From NCBI GenBank assembly GCA_030765045.1, contig CM060961.1, forward strand, positions 141,364,538 through 141,428,537: a DNA stretch of 64,000 nucleotides, read 5' to 3'. This stretch comes from Tenodera sinensis. Its lineage: Eukaryota > Arthropoda > Insecta > Mantodea > Mantidae. The notes under the pieces are model-generated. The model did no database searches, was not told the origin of the DNA, and saw only the letters and a program-made list of their open reading frames with translations. Shown here piece by piece: positions 54,380 to 64,000 of the stretch. Both the position numbers and the translations under genes were made by a program. The first letter of the stretch is position 1, and each line of letters begins with the position of its first letter.

Positions 54380-55694
54380 CAAGGGTCCTTCAATAAATAA
54401 CCGAACTAATTTTTTAAGTAACACATAATGACTTTATTTCACCAACATTTACCTACACACTTTCAAAGTATTCTCCCTCTGATGAAATACAATTATTACA
54501 ACGATTTACCTATTGTTCGAAACACTCATTGAACCCATTTTTGGACAATCTGCTCAGGATACCCATGAAAACATTGTTCAACTCCTTATCACTTTGAAAA
54601 TGGTGACCACGAAGCTCCTGTTTCACTTTAGGGAAGAGATGAAAATCGCATGGTGCGAGATCCAGAGAATAAGGTGGATGAGGCATGATTTCAATACCCA
54701 TTTCTGCGATGACATCTTGAGTTGCACGAGCTCGATGAGCAAGGGAATTATCCTGATGCAAGATCCATCCTCTCCTTGCAAGATCTGGTCGCTTCTTGGA
54801 GATGTTTTTCTTCAGTGGCCCCTTCAGTACTTCACAATAGTAAGCAGCAGTTACTGTGCGTCGATTAGTTACAATATGATCATACAGAATGCCCTGTTTG
54901 TCAAAGAATACGAGATGCATGACCTTTCCTGCACTTTTCTGAACTTTTGCTTTTGTAGGCCTAGGGCTCGATGAATGTTTCCACTGCAAACTCTCCTGTT
55001 TTGTTAACGGGTCGCAATGGTGGAACCAACTCTCGTCATAAGTGATGACCCTATTCAGAAAGTCTGGCTCCCGTTGTAACCTTCTGAGCCATTGTTGACA
55101 CGTCATGACACGGTGAGCCTTCTGTTCGTCCTTCAGCACGTGCGGTACCCATTTTGCTGCAACTTTTCGATAGCCAAGATCATTGCGAATTATGTTGTCT
55201 ACTTTTCCAACAGACAAATGCATTATGTCTGCAACTTTCAAAATTGTTATGCGACGATCTTCTCACACAATTACGTCAATTGTGTTAATGTTGACTTCTG
55301 TTTTTGCTGTTACTGGTCTTCCAGGGCGCAGAGAATCTTGAAAGTCTTCAGGACCCCCTTTGAAACGTTTATACCACTCAAAGACTTGTGTTTTGCCTAA
55401 AGCTTGGTCCTGGTATGCTTGCTGCACCATTTCAAAGGTTTCTCTAGGAGTTTTGTCTAACAGAACACAAAACTTTATTGATGCACGTTGCTGTAATTTC
55501 AGTTCCATGGTGAGCACAGTAAATACGACCTCGCATATCAGGCTCTAACTCCCAACTGATTCACTCTGCATGACTGGCACTCACAGCACTGCTAGAGGAA
55601 GGATTCACCTTTCTGCCACTAGCAGCCATGGCGCTCCATGGCAGTTTATTTAAATACAATTAAATTAGTTTGGTTATTTATTGAAGGACCCTCG
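54380..55694 (-). mobile_element. Mariner (DD34D) transposon, 1315 bp
   Basis: TA at 54378-54379 and 55695-55696 flanks inverted ends that share AGGGTCCTTCAATAAATAAC and continue to AACTAATTT with one mismatch. It carries a transposase gene on the minus strand with a single premature stop. It sits in one unit of a tandem repeat. Confidence 0.95.
54510..55517 (-). pseudogene. Mariner transposase, one stop codon from open
   Basis: The frame from ATG at 55517 to the stop at 54510 would be 335 codons, the usual mariner length, with only one break: TGA at 55263-55265, just before EDRRITI. A CGA (Arg) to TGA change is the simplest cause. N-terminal HTH: PRETFEMVQQAYQDQALGKT and QVFEWYKRFKGG; second HTH: ILKVADIMHLSVGKVDNII. 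Catalytic residues: TYDESWFHH, ILHQDNSLAHRA and SLDLAPCDFHLFP, with 34 residues between the last two Asp (DD34D). It would act on the TIRs at 54380 and 55694. In this copy it is truncated after 84 residues unless read through. Confidence 0.95.
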
Positions 55695-55696
55695 TA

Positions 55697-55970
55697 TTGT
55701 CATCAGAGCTTGACATGTGTGCAAATTTTCAAGTCAATCAGACAACTCTAAGTTGGTGAAAATTACATCAAAAGATTCCGTTACATTTACAAATTTCACT
55801 TTGTCTTTTTTTTTTTGTATCCTGGTGATCCTGGTCAGGACATTACGACAGTCGTGATATTATTGTACTGTCATCAGACCTTGACATGTGTGCAGATTTT
55901 CAATACAATCAGATGACTCTAAGTTGGTGAAAATTACTTTCAAAGATTCCATTACACTGACAGATACATA
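55697..55970. repeat. Tandem duplication, about 165-170 bp unit, split by the mariner
   Basis: GTCATCAGA-CTTGACATGTGTGCA and CTCTAAGTTGGTGAAAATTAC occur at about 55700-55800 and again at about 55868-55960. The GGTGATCCTGGTCAGGACAT stretch at 55823-55845 has its partner at 54341-54360 left of the mariner, so the mariner lies within the first unit. Confidence 0.75.
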
Positions 55971-56226
55971 CAACCGGAGCTAATAAAAGCATGTTCAAAA
56001 TAATTTTCTACTTTTTAGTTTGGTGTGTTATTAAAGCATCTTTTTTTACGTTTTTAAACTATAATTTGTTTTTAATTTTTCTGTCTCCTATTTTTCATTT
56101 CTGCAGTGAAGGACGACTCTGACAGGGTTTTTTCAGCACTTGGATCATCATTAATGCAGCCCATTTCCTAGGTTGGTAAGGTAGCAGAAAAATGGTCATG
56201 TTTCAAGTTAAACTTCACATATTATA

Positions 56227-57579
56227 CAGTGTCTTATTTTCAACCTTGATCCACGGGAGGGTGGAGTTCCTGCTGGCAGCTGGTTCTTTCCCGCTTTCTG
56301 TTTCACTTGCTGCCTGCCAGTTGTGCAAGTTGGTGCATTGTGAGCACACGTGTTCCAGTGTTAAAGTGTGTTAGGGCTGTAATAATGCCAAAAAGTGAGT
56401 TTACTTTACAACACAGAATCTTCATGTGTGATTCTTATGTGGAACAAGTTTTTGTAAACAAGTGACATGGCTATTTAGACACAGATTCCCTCATGTCCGT
56501 GCACCTCGCAAAGGCACGGTTCGTAATCTTGTGAACAGATTTAAAAAACAGGTTCTGTTCTTGATCAGAAACCAAGAGTAAAGCACCATGTTCCTACATA
56601 GGAAAAACTTGAGGAAATAGGACAAATATTACAACTAAGTCCAAGAAAATCTCTAAGTAGGCCAGCACAGAATTCAGGGGTTTCACAATTCTTGGCTTGG
56701 AAAGCCACAAAATTGTTAAAATTAAATCCCTATAGGATAACTGTAATTCAGGAATTACAACCACACAATGTCAGTAAAATAAATTTCTGTAATTGGGTGT
56801 TAACTAAAGTTAATGATCACACAACTGACCCACATTTAATTTTCTTTAAGGAAGAAGCATGGTTTTATTTAAATGACCACATATTGATACAAAACAACAG
56901 ATACTGGAGTGCAGAAAAACCAGATTGTGTCCATCAAATACCATTGCATAACCAAAACATGGGTATTTGGTGTGCTGTGAATACATACAAAATTATAGGG
57001 CCTATATTCTTTCAAGAAACAGTTAATGGGAAGAGATACAGGGAGAACATTATCACACCATTCGTGGAAGAATTGTGTGACACTGAATGTAAACAGGTAC
57101 ATTTTCAACAATATTTGGCTACAGCACATACAGTTGAAGCTGATCTCATTTAATTGAGGAAGTTTTTGAAGATAGAGTCACCAATAAAGGAATACGACCA
57201 GTGTGATCCCCAGATCTTACCGTATGTGATTTTTATTTATGAGGGAACATAAAGAATAAAGTGTATCAACAACCCTCATACATCGGAAGAACTGAAAGAC
57301 AATATACAAAGGGAAATTGCTGCATTTCAGAAGATGAATTAATGTAAGTGAATGCCAATTTTCTTAAAAGATGGTACAGATGTGTTGTGGCACAGGGACA
57401 TCATTTCCATCACCTTCTGTGACAAAGATATGTGGTTATTGTAATTATCAATGGCATGATAAACCTATGCACTTGAATTTAAAGGTCGGTGAATAGTTGA
57501 CTCCACAGGCAAGCAGTTGCCCGCCCACCGCTAGAACTCTTCATCAGCAGCGTGGATCATGGTCGAAAATATGGCACTG
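56227..57579 (+). mobile_element. Mariner-like element in the left arm
   Basis: TA at 56225-56226 and 57580-57581. The ends are inverted and imperfect: CAGTGTCTTATTTTCAACCT (left) and CAGTGCCATATTTTCGACCA (right, reversed), both continuing to TGATCCACG. Confidence 0.85.
56385..57330 (+). pseudogene. Mariner-like transposase, broken (left arm)
   Basis: It starts MPKSEFTLQHRIFMCDSYVE at 56385, then meets a stop and frame changes. The open 153-codon part (56692-57153) has the catalytic core: FFKEEAWFYLNDHILIQNNR, YWSAEKPDCV, GPIFFQETVNGKRYRENI and QQYLATAHTVEADLI. The usual D-E and QQD positions appear as E-E and QQY, so catalysis is lost. Downstream, in another frame, TYVIFIYEGT-like and EELKDNIQREIAA motifs correspond to the DFYLWG region seen intact at 52981. 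Confidence 0.8.
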
Positions 57580-58029
57580 TAGTGTATTTTATTTCCTAAC
57601 ATCTGCAGTGCAAAGTGTTAATATAAGCATTTCAATTAACTCTAATTTTTCATTCATACAACTGGGTGCTAAAGCCAGTTTCGCATTATGCTGTTAATAA
57701 CAAGGAAACACATGCCTAGTTTTAGGTTTAAATCGGTAAAAATAGCTAGCAGTACTGCATGAATACAATTTTTAAACTAAATATTTGTGTTGTCATAATT
57801 GTGTTTACTTGTCCAACACAAAGCACCATAATATTATGGAGAAAGAACTCACACAAGAATTAAATAAACCATTTTAATAACATTTATAGTTATGCATATA
57901 AAGATGATGTAAGACAGAAGGTTACAAGGTTATCTGTTTAGATATCTGGCATCTGTTACAGACAACACTTTGTTGTAATTAAGATATTAGACTGATTCAT
58001 TAAAAGTTCATACAACTTAATGAAGGAAA

Positions 58030-58140
58030 GGTAGTCAGACTGAAAGATTCAATGCCATGACCAGGATTTGAATCAGGATCTTCAGCTGAGTACTGCTGCT
58101 CTAACCATTTGAGGTACCAAGGCAACATGCTGGTATGGCA
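58030..58140 (-). mobile_element. tRNA-like SINE relic (family 1)
   Basis: On the minus strand: TGGTTAGAGCAGCAG (box A) and GATTCAAATCCTGGTC (box B), then CATTGAATCTTTCAGTCTG, matching the family-1 body start. A similar decayed tract appears near 58325-58380. Confidence 0.55.
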
Positions 58141-58639
58141 TAACTTTAGCATGTGTATGGCAGGAGTGACAAAAGAATTAACATTGAGTGACCTAATAGT
58201 GATTAACTATGAAGCCCAAGACTTAAATTACTTATGAAGTATATGTTACCATTGGGATATGTCATCTCAAAGTAAATTTGAGAACTCCTTGTAGTTTACA
58301 GGAGTCAGTTTGGAAACTTAAATGTCGTGCCAGCATGTTGCCAAGCTAGAAGACCCATAGTCAAATACTAGTTCATTGAATTATACTACCATTCCAACTA
58401 TGACATACACACAGTAGGTGGGGGAGGTATTTATTAGCATTAATTGAACCAAATGTATGAATGAAATTGAAAGCATAGCTTATATACACTTACTAAGGAA
58501 AAATATTCTTTAAAGGAATACTGCAATATTAGGCAAGTGTGTATATACTATTATATTAACCCAATAGAACAACAACTTCATGAAAGAGTGAACAAAATGA
58601 AAACTGTAGGTTCCATCCCAAATCATTTTTGTATTTTGT

Positions 58640-58816
58640 GGTAATAATAATAACGAGAACAAGAACAATAAGAATAACAATAACAATATCCATAAGAATA
58701 ACCATAAAAATAATCATAAGCATAACTATAAGCATAACCATAAGCATAAGCATAACCACAACAACAACCACAATAACAACAATAATAACAATAATAATAA
58801 TAAGAAGAAGAATAAG

Positions 58817-58877
<61 letters not shown>
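58640..58877. repeat. Compound microsatellite: (ATAACC/ACA)-type then (ATT)n
   Basis: Degenerate AATAAC/CATAAG units from 58640 grade into (AAT), (AAG) and a clean (ATT)n block of about 19 units ending at 58877, directly against the LTR. Frames across it are artefacts. Confidence 0.95.
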
Positions 58878-58878
<1 letters not shown>

Positions 58879-59237
58879 TGTCGCCCATCGCATTATTGTC
58901 GGCACTACCGCAAAGGAGCCGAAGGGAAGAGACAGAGAATGGCTGCATTGTTGGGGCGCTTGCCGAAAGAGAGAAAGGGATAGAAACTTCTGGAATTTTC
59001 TGCAATAATAACTGAACTTTCCTGAAGTTTCCAGAATAGTGCCTGGGAGATATAAATAGCGGTAAAGTGTTAGAAGGGACAGTTTTTGTGTTACTAATTC
59101 GGAGCGTGCTGTTGGTGAATCGGTAAAGACTTTCTTGCTGTTGCAACGAGTGTACAAAGTTACTGTTTACGGAAATAAAAGTGTTTCTTTATCTCGACTA
59201 CATCTGTCTTCTTTACTTTACACCCACCAAAGTCACA
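58879..59237 (+). mobile_element. Gypsy-type LTR, 5'-shortened, 359 bp
   Basis: Aligns with the solo LTR at 15890-16440 from the TGTC(G/A)CCCATCGCATTATTG block onward, but lacks that copy's first about 43 bp and its 43-bp tandem repeats. It has TATAAATAGCGG and GGAAATAAAAGTG and ends GTCACA. A primer binding site follows. Confidence 0.88.
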
Positions 59238-59238
59238 C

Positions 59239-59255
59239 TGGTGTCAGAAGCGGGA
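59239..59255 (+). promoter_or_regulatory. Primer binding site of the gypsy element
   Basis: TGGTGTCAGAAGCGGGA lies just after the LTR end and before the gag ATG at 59257. The cognate tRNA was not determined. Confidence 0.75.
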
Positions 59256-59256
59256 T

Positions 59257-59872
59257 ATGACGATGGAGGCTACATTGGTGAGCTTTTTTCAAGAGCTGAA
59301 AGCAGAGATGAAGACGGCAAACGACAACCTCGCTGCCGAGCTGAAAGAGATGAAGACGGAGCTATCAGCGAAAATTGACGAGCAACTGGCTGGCGTAAGG
59401 AAGGATGTGAAAGAGCTCGGTGGAAAGGTGGAAGAGCTCGGTGGAAAGATGGAGGACCTCGGCCAACGCGTTGATGCCCTGGAGAATGTCGGGGAACGGC
59501 TTAACGTTCTCGAAGACAGGGTCGACGGTAGCGCCAAGGAGCTAAATGCAATGGTGGAAGGGATGTTTAGTGAAAAGCTCAAGAACTACAAGGTCGAGGC
59601 TCCAGCACGCGACACAACATTGACGCGCGTCAAACCACCGAAGTACGATGGCACGTCAACGTTTGAGGTCTTCCGCCGTCAATTCGACACAGCACAACAA
59701 ATGGTCGCCAAAAGAAGAGGCCGTACAGCTGATAGCCAGCCTCCAGGGACGAGCCGCAGAGGTGCTGAACGCAGTCCAGACAGCGGCGGCACCCAAGGAC
59801 ATCTGGGAGGCCCTGGAGAACCGGTTCGGAAACCACCGCTTAGCCGCAGCCTACCGCAGCCAACTAAAATCG
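59257..59872 (+). pseudogene. Gypsy gag, truncated and frameshifted
   Basis: Starts MTMEATLVSFFQELKAEMKT and forms a long coiled coil (VKELGGKVEELGGKMEDLGQ) ahead of the Gag capsid start (PPKYDGTSTFEVFRRQFDTA). A one-base shift near 59700 moves the capsid continuation (EEAVQLIASLQGRAAEVLNA, IWEALENRFGNHRLAAAYRS) to the other frame. The gene is cut at 59872/59873 by the right arm of the inverted repeat; pol and the 3' LTR are absent. Confidence 0.88.
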
Positions 59873-61771
59873 AATGAATCAGTCTAATATCTGCATTACA
59901 ACAAAGTGTTGTCTGTAACAGATGCCAGATATCTAAACAGATAACCTTGTAACCTTCTGTCTTACATCATCTTTATATGCATAACTGTAAATGTTATTAA
60001 AATGGGTTATTTAATTCTTGTGTGAGTTCTTTCTCCATAATATTATGGTGCTTTGTGTTGGACAAGTAAACACAATTATGACAACACAAATATTTAGTTT
60101 AAAAATTGTATTCATGCAGTACTGCTAGCTATTTTTACCGATTTAAACCTAAAACTAGGCATGTGTTTCCTTGTTATTAACAGCATAATGCGAAACTGGC
60201 TTTAGCACCCAGTTGTATGAATGAAAAATTAGAGTTAATTGAAATGCTTATATTAACACTTTGCACTGCAGATGTTAGGAAATAAAATACACTACAGTGC
60301 CATATTTTCGACCATGATCCACGCTGCCGATGAAGAGTTCTAGCGGTGGGCGGGCAACTGCTTGCCTGTGGAGTCAACTATTCACCGACCTTTAAATTCA
60401 AGTGCATAGGTTTATCATGCCATTGATAATTACAATAACCACATATCTTTGTCACAGAAGGTGATGGAAATGATGTCCCGTGCCACAACACATCTGTACC
60501 ATCTTTTAAGAAAATTGGCATTCACTTACATTAATTCATCTTCTGAAATGCAGCAATTTCCCTTTGTATATTGTCTTTCAGTTCTTCCGATGTATGAGGG
60601 TTGTTGATACACTTTATTCTTTATGCTCCCTCATAAATAAAAATCACATACGGTAAGATCTGGGGATCACACTGGTCGTATTCCTTTATTGGTGACTCTA
60701 TCTTCAAAAACTTCCTCAATTAAATGAGATCAGCTTCAACTGTATGTGCTGTAGCCAAATATTGTTGAAAATGTACCTGTTTACATTCAGTGTCACACAA
60801 TTCTTCCACGAATGGTGTGATAATGTTCTCCCTGTATCTCTTCCCATTAACTGTTTCTTGAAAGAATATAGGCCCTATAATTTTGTATGTATTCACAGCA
60901 CACCAAATACCCATGTTTTGGCTATGCAATGGTATTCGATGGACACAATCTGGTTTTTCTGCACTCCAGTATCTGTTGTTTTGTATCAATATGTGGTCAT
61001 TTAAATAAAACCATGCTTCTTCCTTAAAGAAAATTAAATGTGGGTCAGTTGTGTGATCATTAACTTTAGTTAACACCCAATTACAGAAATTTATTTTACT
61101 GACATTGTGTGGTTGTAATTCCTGAATTACAGTTATCCTATAGGGATTTAATTTTAACAATTTTGTGGCTTTCCAAGCCAAGAATTGTGAAACCCCTGAA
61201 TTCTGTGCTGGCCTACTTAGAGATTTTCTTGGACTTAGTTGTAATATTTGTCCTATTTCCTCAAGTTTTTCCTATGTAGGAACATGGTGCTTTACTCTTG
61301 GTTTCTGATCAAGAACAGAACCTGTTTTTTTAAATCTGTTCACAAGATTACGAACCGTGCCTTTGCGAGGTGCACGGACATGAGGGAATCTGCGTCTAAA
61401 TAGCCATGTCACTTGTTTACAAAAACTTGTTCCACATAGTAATCACACATGAAGATTCTATGTTGTAAAGTAAACTCACTTTTTGGCATTATTACAGCCC
61501 TAACACACTTTAACACTGGAACACGTGTGCTCACAATGCACCAACTTGCACAACTGGCAGGCAGCAAGTGAAACAGAAAGTGGGAAAGAACTAGCTGCCA
61601 GCAGGAACTCCACCCTCCCGGGATCAAGGTTGAAAATAAGACACTGTATAATATGTGAAGTTTAACTTGAAACATGACCATTTTTCTGCTACCTTACCAA
61701 CCTAGGAAATGGGCTGCATTAATGATGATCCAAGTGCTGAAAAAACCCTGTCAGAGTCATCCTTCACTGCC
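59873..61771 (-). repeat. Right arm of the 1.9-kb inverted repeat
   Basis: Reverse copy of 56103-58001 of equal length. Outer end CCTTCACTGC, inner end AATGAATCAGTC. Examples of differences from the left arm: TGCAG against TTAAG near the inner end, CACGGGAC against CACAGGGAC, ATTACTATG against ATTCTTATG. Confidence 0.95.
60295..61646 (-). mobile_element. Mariner-like element in the right arm
   Basis: Same element as 56227-57579 with identical flanks, so it is a duplicate and not a separate insertion. Transposase fragment at 60720-61181 (153 codons) differs at only two or three residues (for example CVHRIPLHSQN against CVHQIPLHNQN). Confidence 0.88.
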
Positions 61772-61819
61772 TAGTCTCTCAGTGTCAATTGTAATAGTGT
61801 CTTACCTGATGAACTTAAG

Positions 61820-62135
61820 TGCCACTGGCACGGAGGACCCCAGTTCGATCCCTGGTACCAGCATGGGGATTTTATCCCTCTGGGAGATCTGGCACGGGGT
61901 GTACTCAGCCTTGTTAGACCCCAGGGGGACCAATTGAGGAGCTACTTGATGGAGAAGTAGCAGTCCCAGGTTGCGAAGGCCATATAACTGGCTGGGACGG
62001 CTCGGGGTACTGACTATGTCCCACCTTCCAGTACTATGCCTCACCAATGACGCTTGTAGTGGGCAGAGGTGGGGGATGCATCAGCTGGGCGGCAAGCCCT
62101 GTTCCTTCATGTTGCACTAGGGTTTAGTTAGATGC
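61820..62135 (+). mobile_element. tRNA-derived SINE (family 2), 5'-truncated
   Basis: Starts inside the head (GCACGGAGGACCCCAGTTCGATCCC), then the family body (GGGGATTTTATCCCTCTGGG, CAATTGAGGAGCTACTTGAT) and end (TTGCACTAGGGTTTAGTTAG). ACTTAAG at 61813-61819 and 62136-62142 is a possible short target duplication. Confidence 0.85.
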
Positions 62136-62142
62136 ACTTAAG

Positions 62143-62480
62143 GCAGTGAGATGTGGAAAATTGAGGGAAATCTTTGCAATTAGATGCAAGAAAAATTGTG
62201 TGTTGGGTGCACCAGTTCTTCATTGATGAATTGGAGACATTGAAACCTAGTAAACCAACTATATCAGTTCTGCAGGTAATGGAATGGACATCTGCAACCA
62301 CCAGTATCTCTCATTCTTTGACTTACAGGAAGAGAATAAAGCACATGAAAACGAGACTGCTGTTTCAGCTCCAGGAAAGAAATGACCCAGCAGAACACCA
62401 GTAAAAAAAATCTGATGTGTTGCACTCACATGACATTCTCTACTCTTGTACTAACCGTTCTTACAAATCTTATTCCTATA
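62143..62480. other. Non-coding stretch, nothing recognised
   Basis: A 76-codon frame at 62174-62404 (MQLDARKIVCWVHQFFIDEL) is not recognised and has no splice context. Confidence 0.35.
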
Positions 62481-62485
62481 TCTTC

Positions 62486-63140
62486 TTCATGTTAGTTAAG
62501 ATAAACATTTGTACAAATTATCTTATTCCTTATTTCCTTGTAGGTGCAAGGGGAATATTAGAATACAGTAGGCTTTGTGTGATAGTCAAATGTTTTAAAG
62601 CTTTGAGATTCTGTTGTCTTTGCACACTTAAGATATAAAAAATGAACAACGATGATCCTTTCACAAAAGTTACAAGTTTTCAGAAACTCGCAAACATAAC
62701 AATGAATATCTCCGAAATGGTTTACTTACAAGCAAATTTATTACACATAAATTGTGTATTTTAGCAAGATCTGCATTTTTTGTATAGTATGATTTGGTCT
62801 ATCTCTAACAGTTTACCAGTTATGCAAATGTTGTCCAGAGTAAATACGACTACAGGAGCTATAGCCAGAAAATTCAGGATGTACATTTCATTTGTCATAA
62901 AAATATCTCAAACATATGACATTTTAATCAAAATTGTTAGAGCCATTTTCAAGAAAATCAAAATTTTCAAAAAATGTTCCATGCAAAGGGTAGTTTAGGG
63001 TGGGGCTATTTTCTTCAAAATCTTTGTGTCGCATTCTTGAAAGACATTAAACTTAAATACCAACTTTGGTTTTTAAGTGACTTTTCGTTTTTGAGTTATG
63101 CTGTCCACCAACACACAGACAAACATACAGACCTTTTTTC
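62486..63140 (+). repeat. Unclassified dispersed repeat, copy 3 (longest)
   Basis: Shares with 38430-38890 a series of blocks in the same order (see that entry), and with 24734-24900 its left portion. It continues with CAACACACAGACAAACATACAGACC. No long frame, TIR or tRNA-like head. It could be an old non-coding element or the UTR of an element absent here. Confidence 0.65.
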
Positions 63141-63349
63141 TAAAAATGCTTTTTTTTTTTTATTCAGGGTGTCTCAAAACATATATTTCCGGTGAAAACT
63201 CAACATCGAATTTTTGGATGGAATACAATACTTCCCCTACTTACCAGTAGAGAAAATAACAATGGTGGATTCCTTTACCAATAATAATGTGCTGTATACC
63301 ATACAATTTAAGTTTTGTATAAATTGCATTCCTGCTGAGCTTAAAGGAT

Positions 63350-63889
63350 ATTAATCAAGCTTTCAAAGAAGTAGACATTTTCAATGGAAGTACCTGAGCA
63401 TTACATAAGATCATGAAGGGCATAGGTTTTCATTATGTAAAGAATAATATGGGGCATAAATTTCTGATTGACAGAACTGATGCGATGGAGAAAAGACTAT
63501 TTTTTAAGAAAAATGAAAAATTTGAGAAATACTGGGTGGCCAATTAACTTTTTAGATGAAACAGGTAAATGTTAATCACTAAAGGAAAAATATGGATTTC
63601 CTATGTTAGTAAATCAGAATATCCTTTTCATGTGACATTAGGAAAGGGTTTAATATTTATTATTTTTCATCTTGGAACATATGCTGGATTTGTCCCCAAT
63701 GCACTACCTGCATTTAAATCTAAACCCACAAAACATCACCTCAAAGAAATGGATGGTAATGTTTTTAAAAACTGTTTTGTAATCAGCTTATCCGGAACAT
63801 TCCTGAGCACAGCATTATTTTTTATGGATAATGTGCCATATCACTCAGTTGAAATGAATAAAGCCCCAAAATCAGGGTGTCCACTTTGA
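63350..63889 (+). pseudogene. DDE transposase fragment (Tc1/IS630-like)
   Basis: The reading WPINFLDET (about 63535-63562) gives the first catalytic Asp; the 106-codon frame at 63569-63889 continues with KGKIWISYVSKS, GLIFIIFHLGTYAGFVPNAL, FKSKPTKHHLKEMDGNVF and ALFFMDNVPYHSVEMNKA, where MDNVPYHS holds the second Asp. This G-F-x-P-N-A-L ... M-D-N-x-P-Y-H-S pattern is common in insect Tc1-like elements. The third acidic residue would lie beyond 63889, where a stop ends the frame. No ends were found. Confidence 0.75.
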
Positions 63890-64000
63890 TGAACATGTTT
63901 ACTAAACAGATTTTGTATGACAGTAATAAGAAACATTACGATGCATTCAGATGATACAAAATAGGCACCACTACTGAGTTATATGGACATGTAGTTTGCT

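Larger units (their letters stand above)
56103..58001 (+). repeat. Left arm of a 1.9-kb inverted repeat
   Basis: Starts GCAGTGAAGGACGACTCTGA and ends TATTAGACTGATTCATT. It aligns end to end with the reverse of 59873-61771; both arms are 1899 bp. I saw scattered substitutions (roughly 1%) and at least one single-base indel. It contains a mariner-like element plus flanks, so it is a segmental inverted duplication. Confidence 0.95.
58002..59872. other. Spacer of the inverted repeat
   Basis: Holds a tRNA-like SINE relic, unrecognised AT-rich sequence (58140-58620), a compound microsatellite, a gypsy LTR and a gag fragment cut off exactly at the right arm. Confidence 0.8.

Noticed and set aside
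58629..59015. Ile/Thr- and Leu-rich membrane proteins on either strand
   Set aside because: Microsatellite translation on both strands, running into an LTR.
1..64000. CRISPR array, prokaryotic operon or defence system
   Set aside because: No regularly spaced short repeats or clustered prokaryotic-type genes; everything seen is eukaryotic mobile DNA or spliced exons.

Overview
This window is eukaryotic and almost certainly from an insect genome. It is AT-rich, has spliced GT-AG exons, and is dominated by arthropod-type transposable elements: DD34D mariners, a pogo-like element, piggyBac, hAT, I/Jockey-type LINEs, gypsy-type LTR elements and tRNA-derived SINEs. A large, repeat-rich polyneopteran genome such as a cockroach or termite would fit, but that is inference. 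There are no prokaryotic genes, operons or CRISPR arrays.

Host genes. The only host gene supported over several exons is a C2H2 zinc-finger gene on the plus strand. Its exons lie at 3370-3672, 36291-36534 and 40477-40710 (with stop codon). Splice phases match, and the last intron splits one zinc finger, which is complete only after joining. The first intron shown is about 32.6 kb and packed with transposons. A second host gene is suggested by one short terminal exon at 52462-52584.

Layout. 1-3369: hAT-like remnant split by a MITE-like element, then microsatellites. 3673-15660 (intron): LINE fragments, a decayed mariner (4780-6138), a pogo-like DNA transposon with clear TIRs (7320-9832), a Jockey fragment, and a 5'-truncated LINE with an intact 585-codon RT/RNase H ORF. 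15664-24340: one nested stack. A SINE holds a solo LTR and carries a hAT element at its 3' junction; the hAT holds two opposite solo LTRs and a full-length 4.2-kb LINE, and each layer has its own target-site duplication. 26526-35688: a piggyBac element containing a young LTR retrotransposon with 777-bp LTRs and a large pol deletion. 36291-40710: two zinc-finger exons with LINE and SINE copies around them. 41683-49090: a SINE with an inverted 5' part, SINEs, LINE pieces and a second hAT relic. 49930-51170: a GC-rich gag/ORF1-like region. 52845-53800: mariner and LINE fragments. 54380-55694: a mariner one stop codon short of an open transposase. 56103-61771: an inverted repeat with two 1.9-kb arms, each holding the same mariner-like element, around a spacer with an LTR and truncated gag. 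61800-64000: a SINE, an unclassified dispersed repeat and a DDE transposase fragment.

How the parts interact. Several LINE and SINE insertions end in (ACA)n-type tails and have 9-14 bp target duplications, which suggests a shared LINE machinery. Target-site duplications allow the order of insertion to be read directly. I found no gene cluster forming a new cellular system; the unusual content is in transposon architecture: nested stacks, a very short LINE-tail insertion, a twin-primed SINE, microsatellite growth inside an RT gene and a long inverted duplication.
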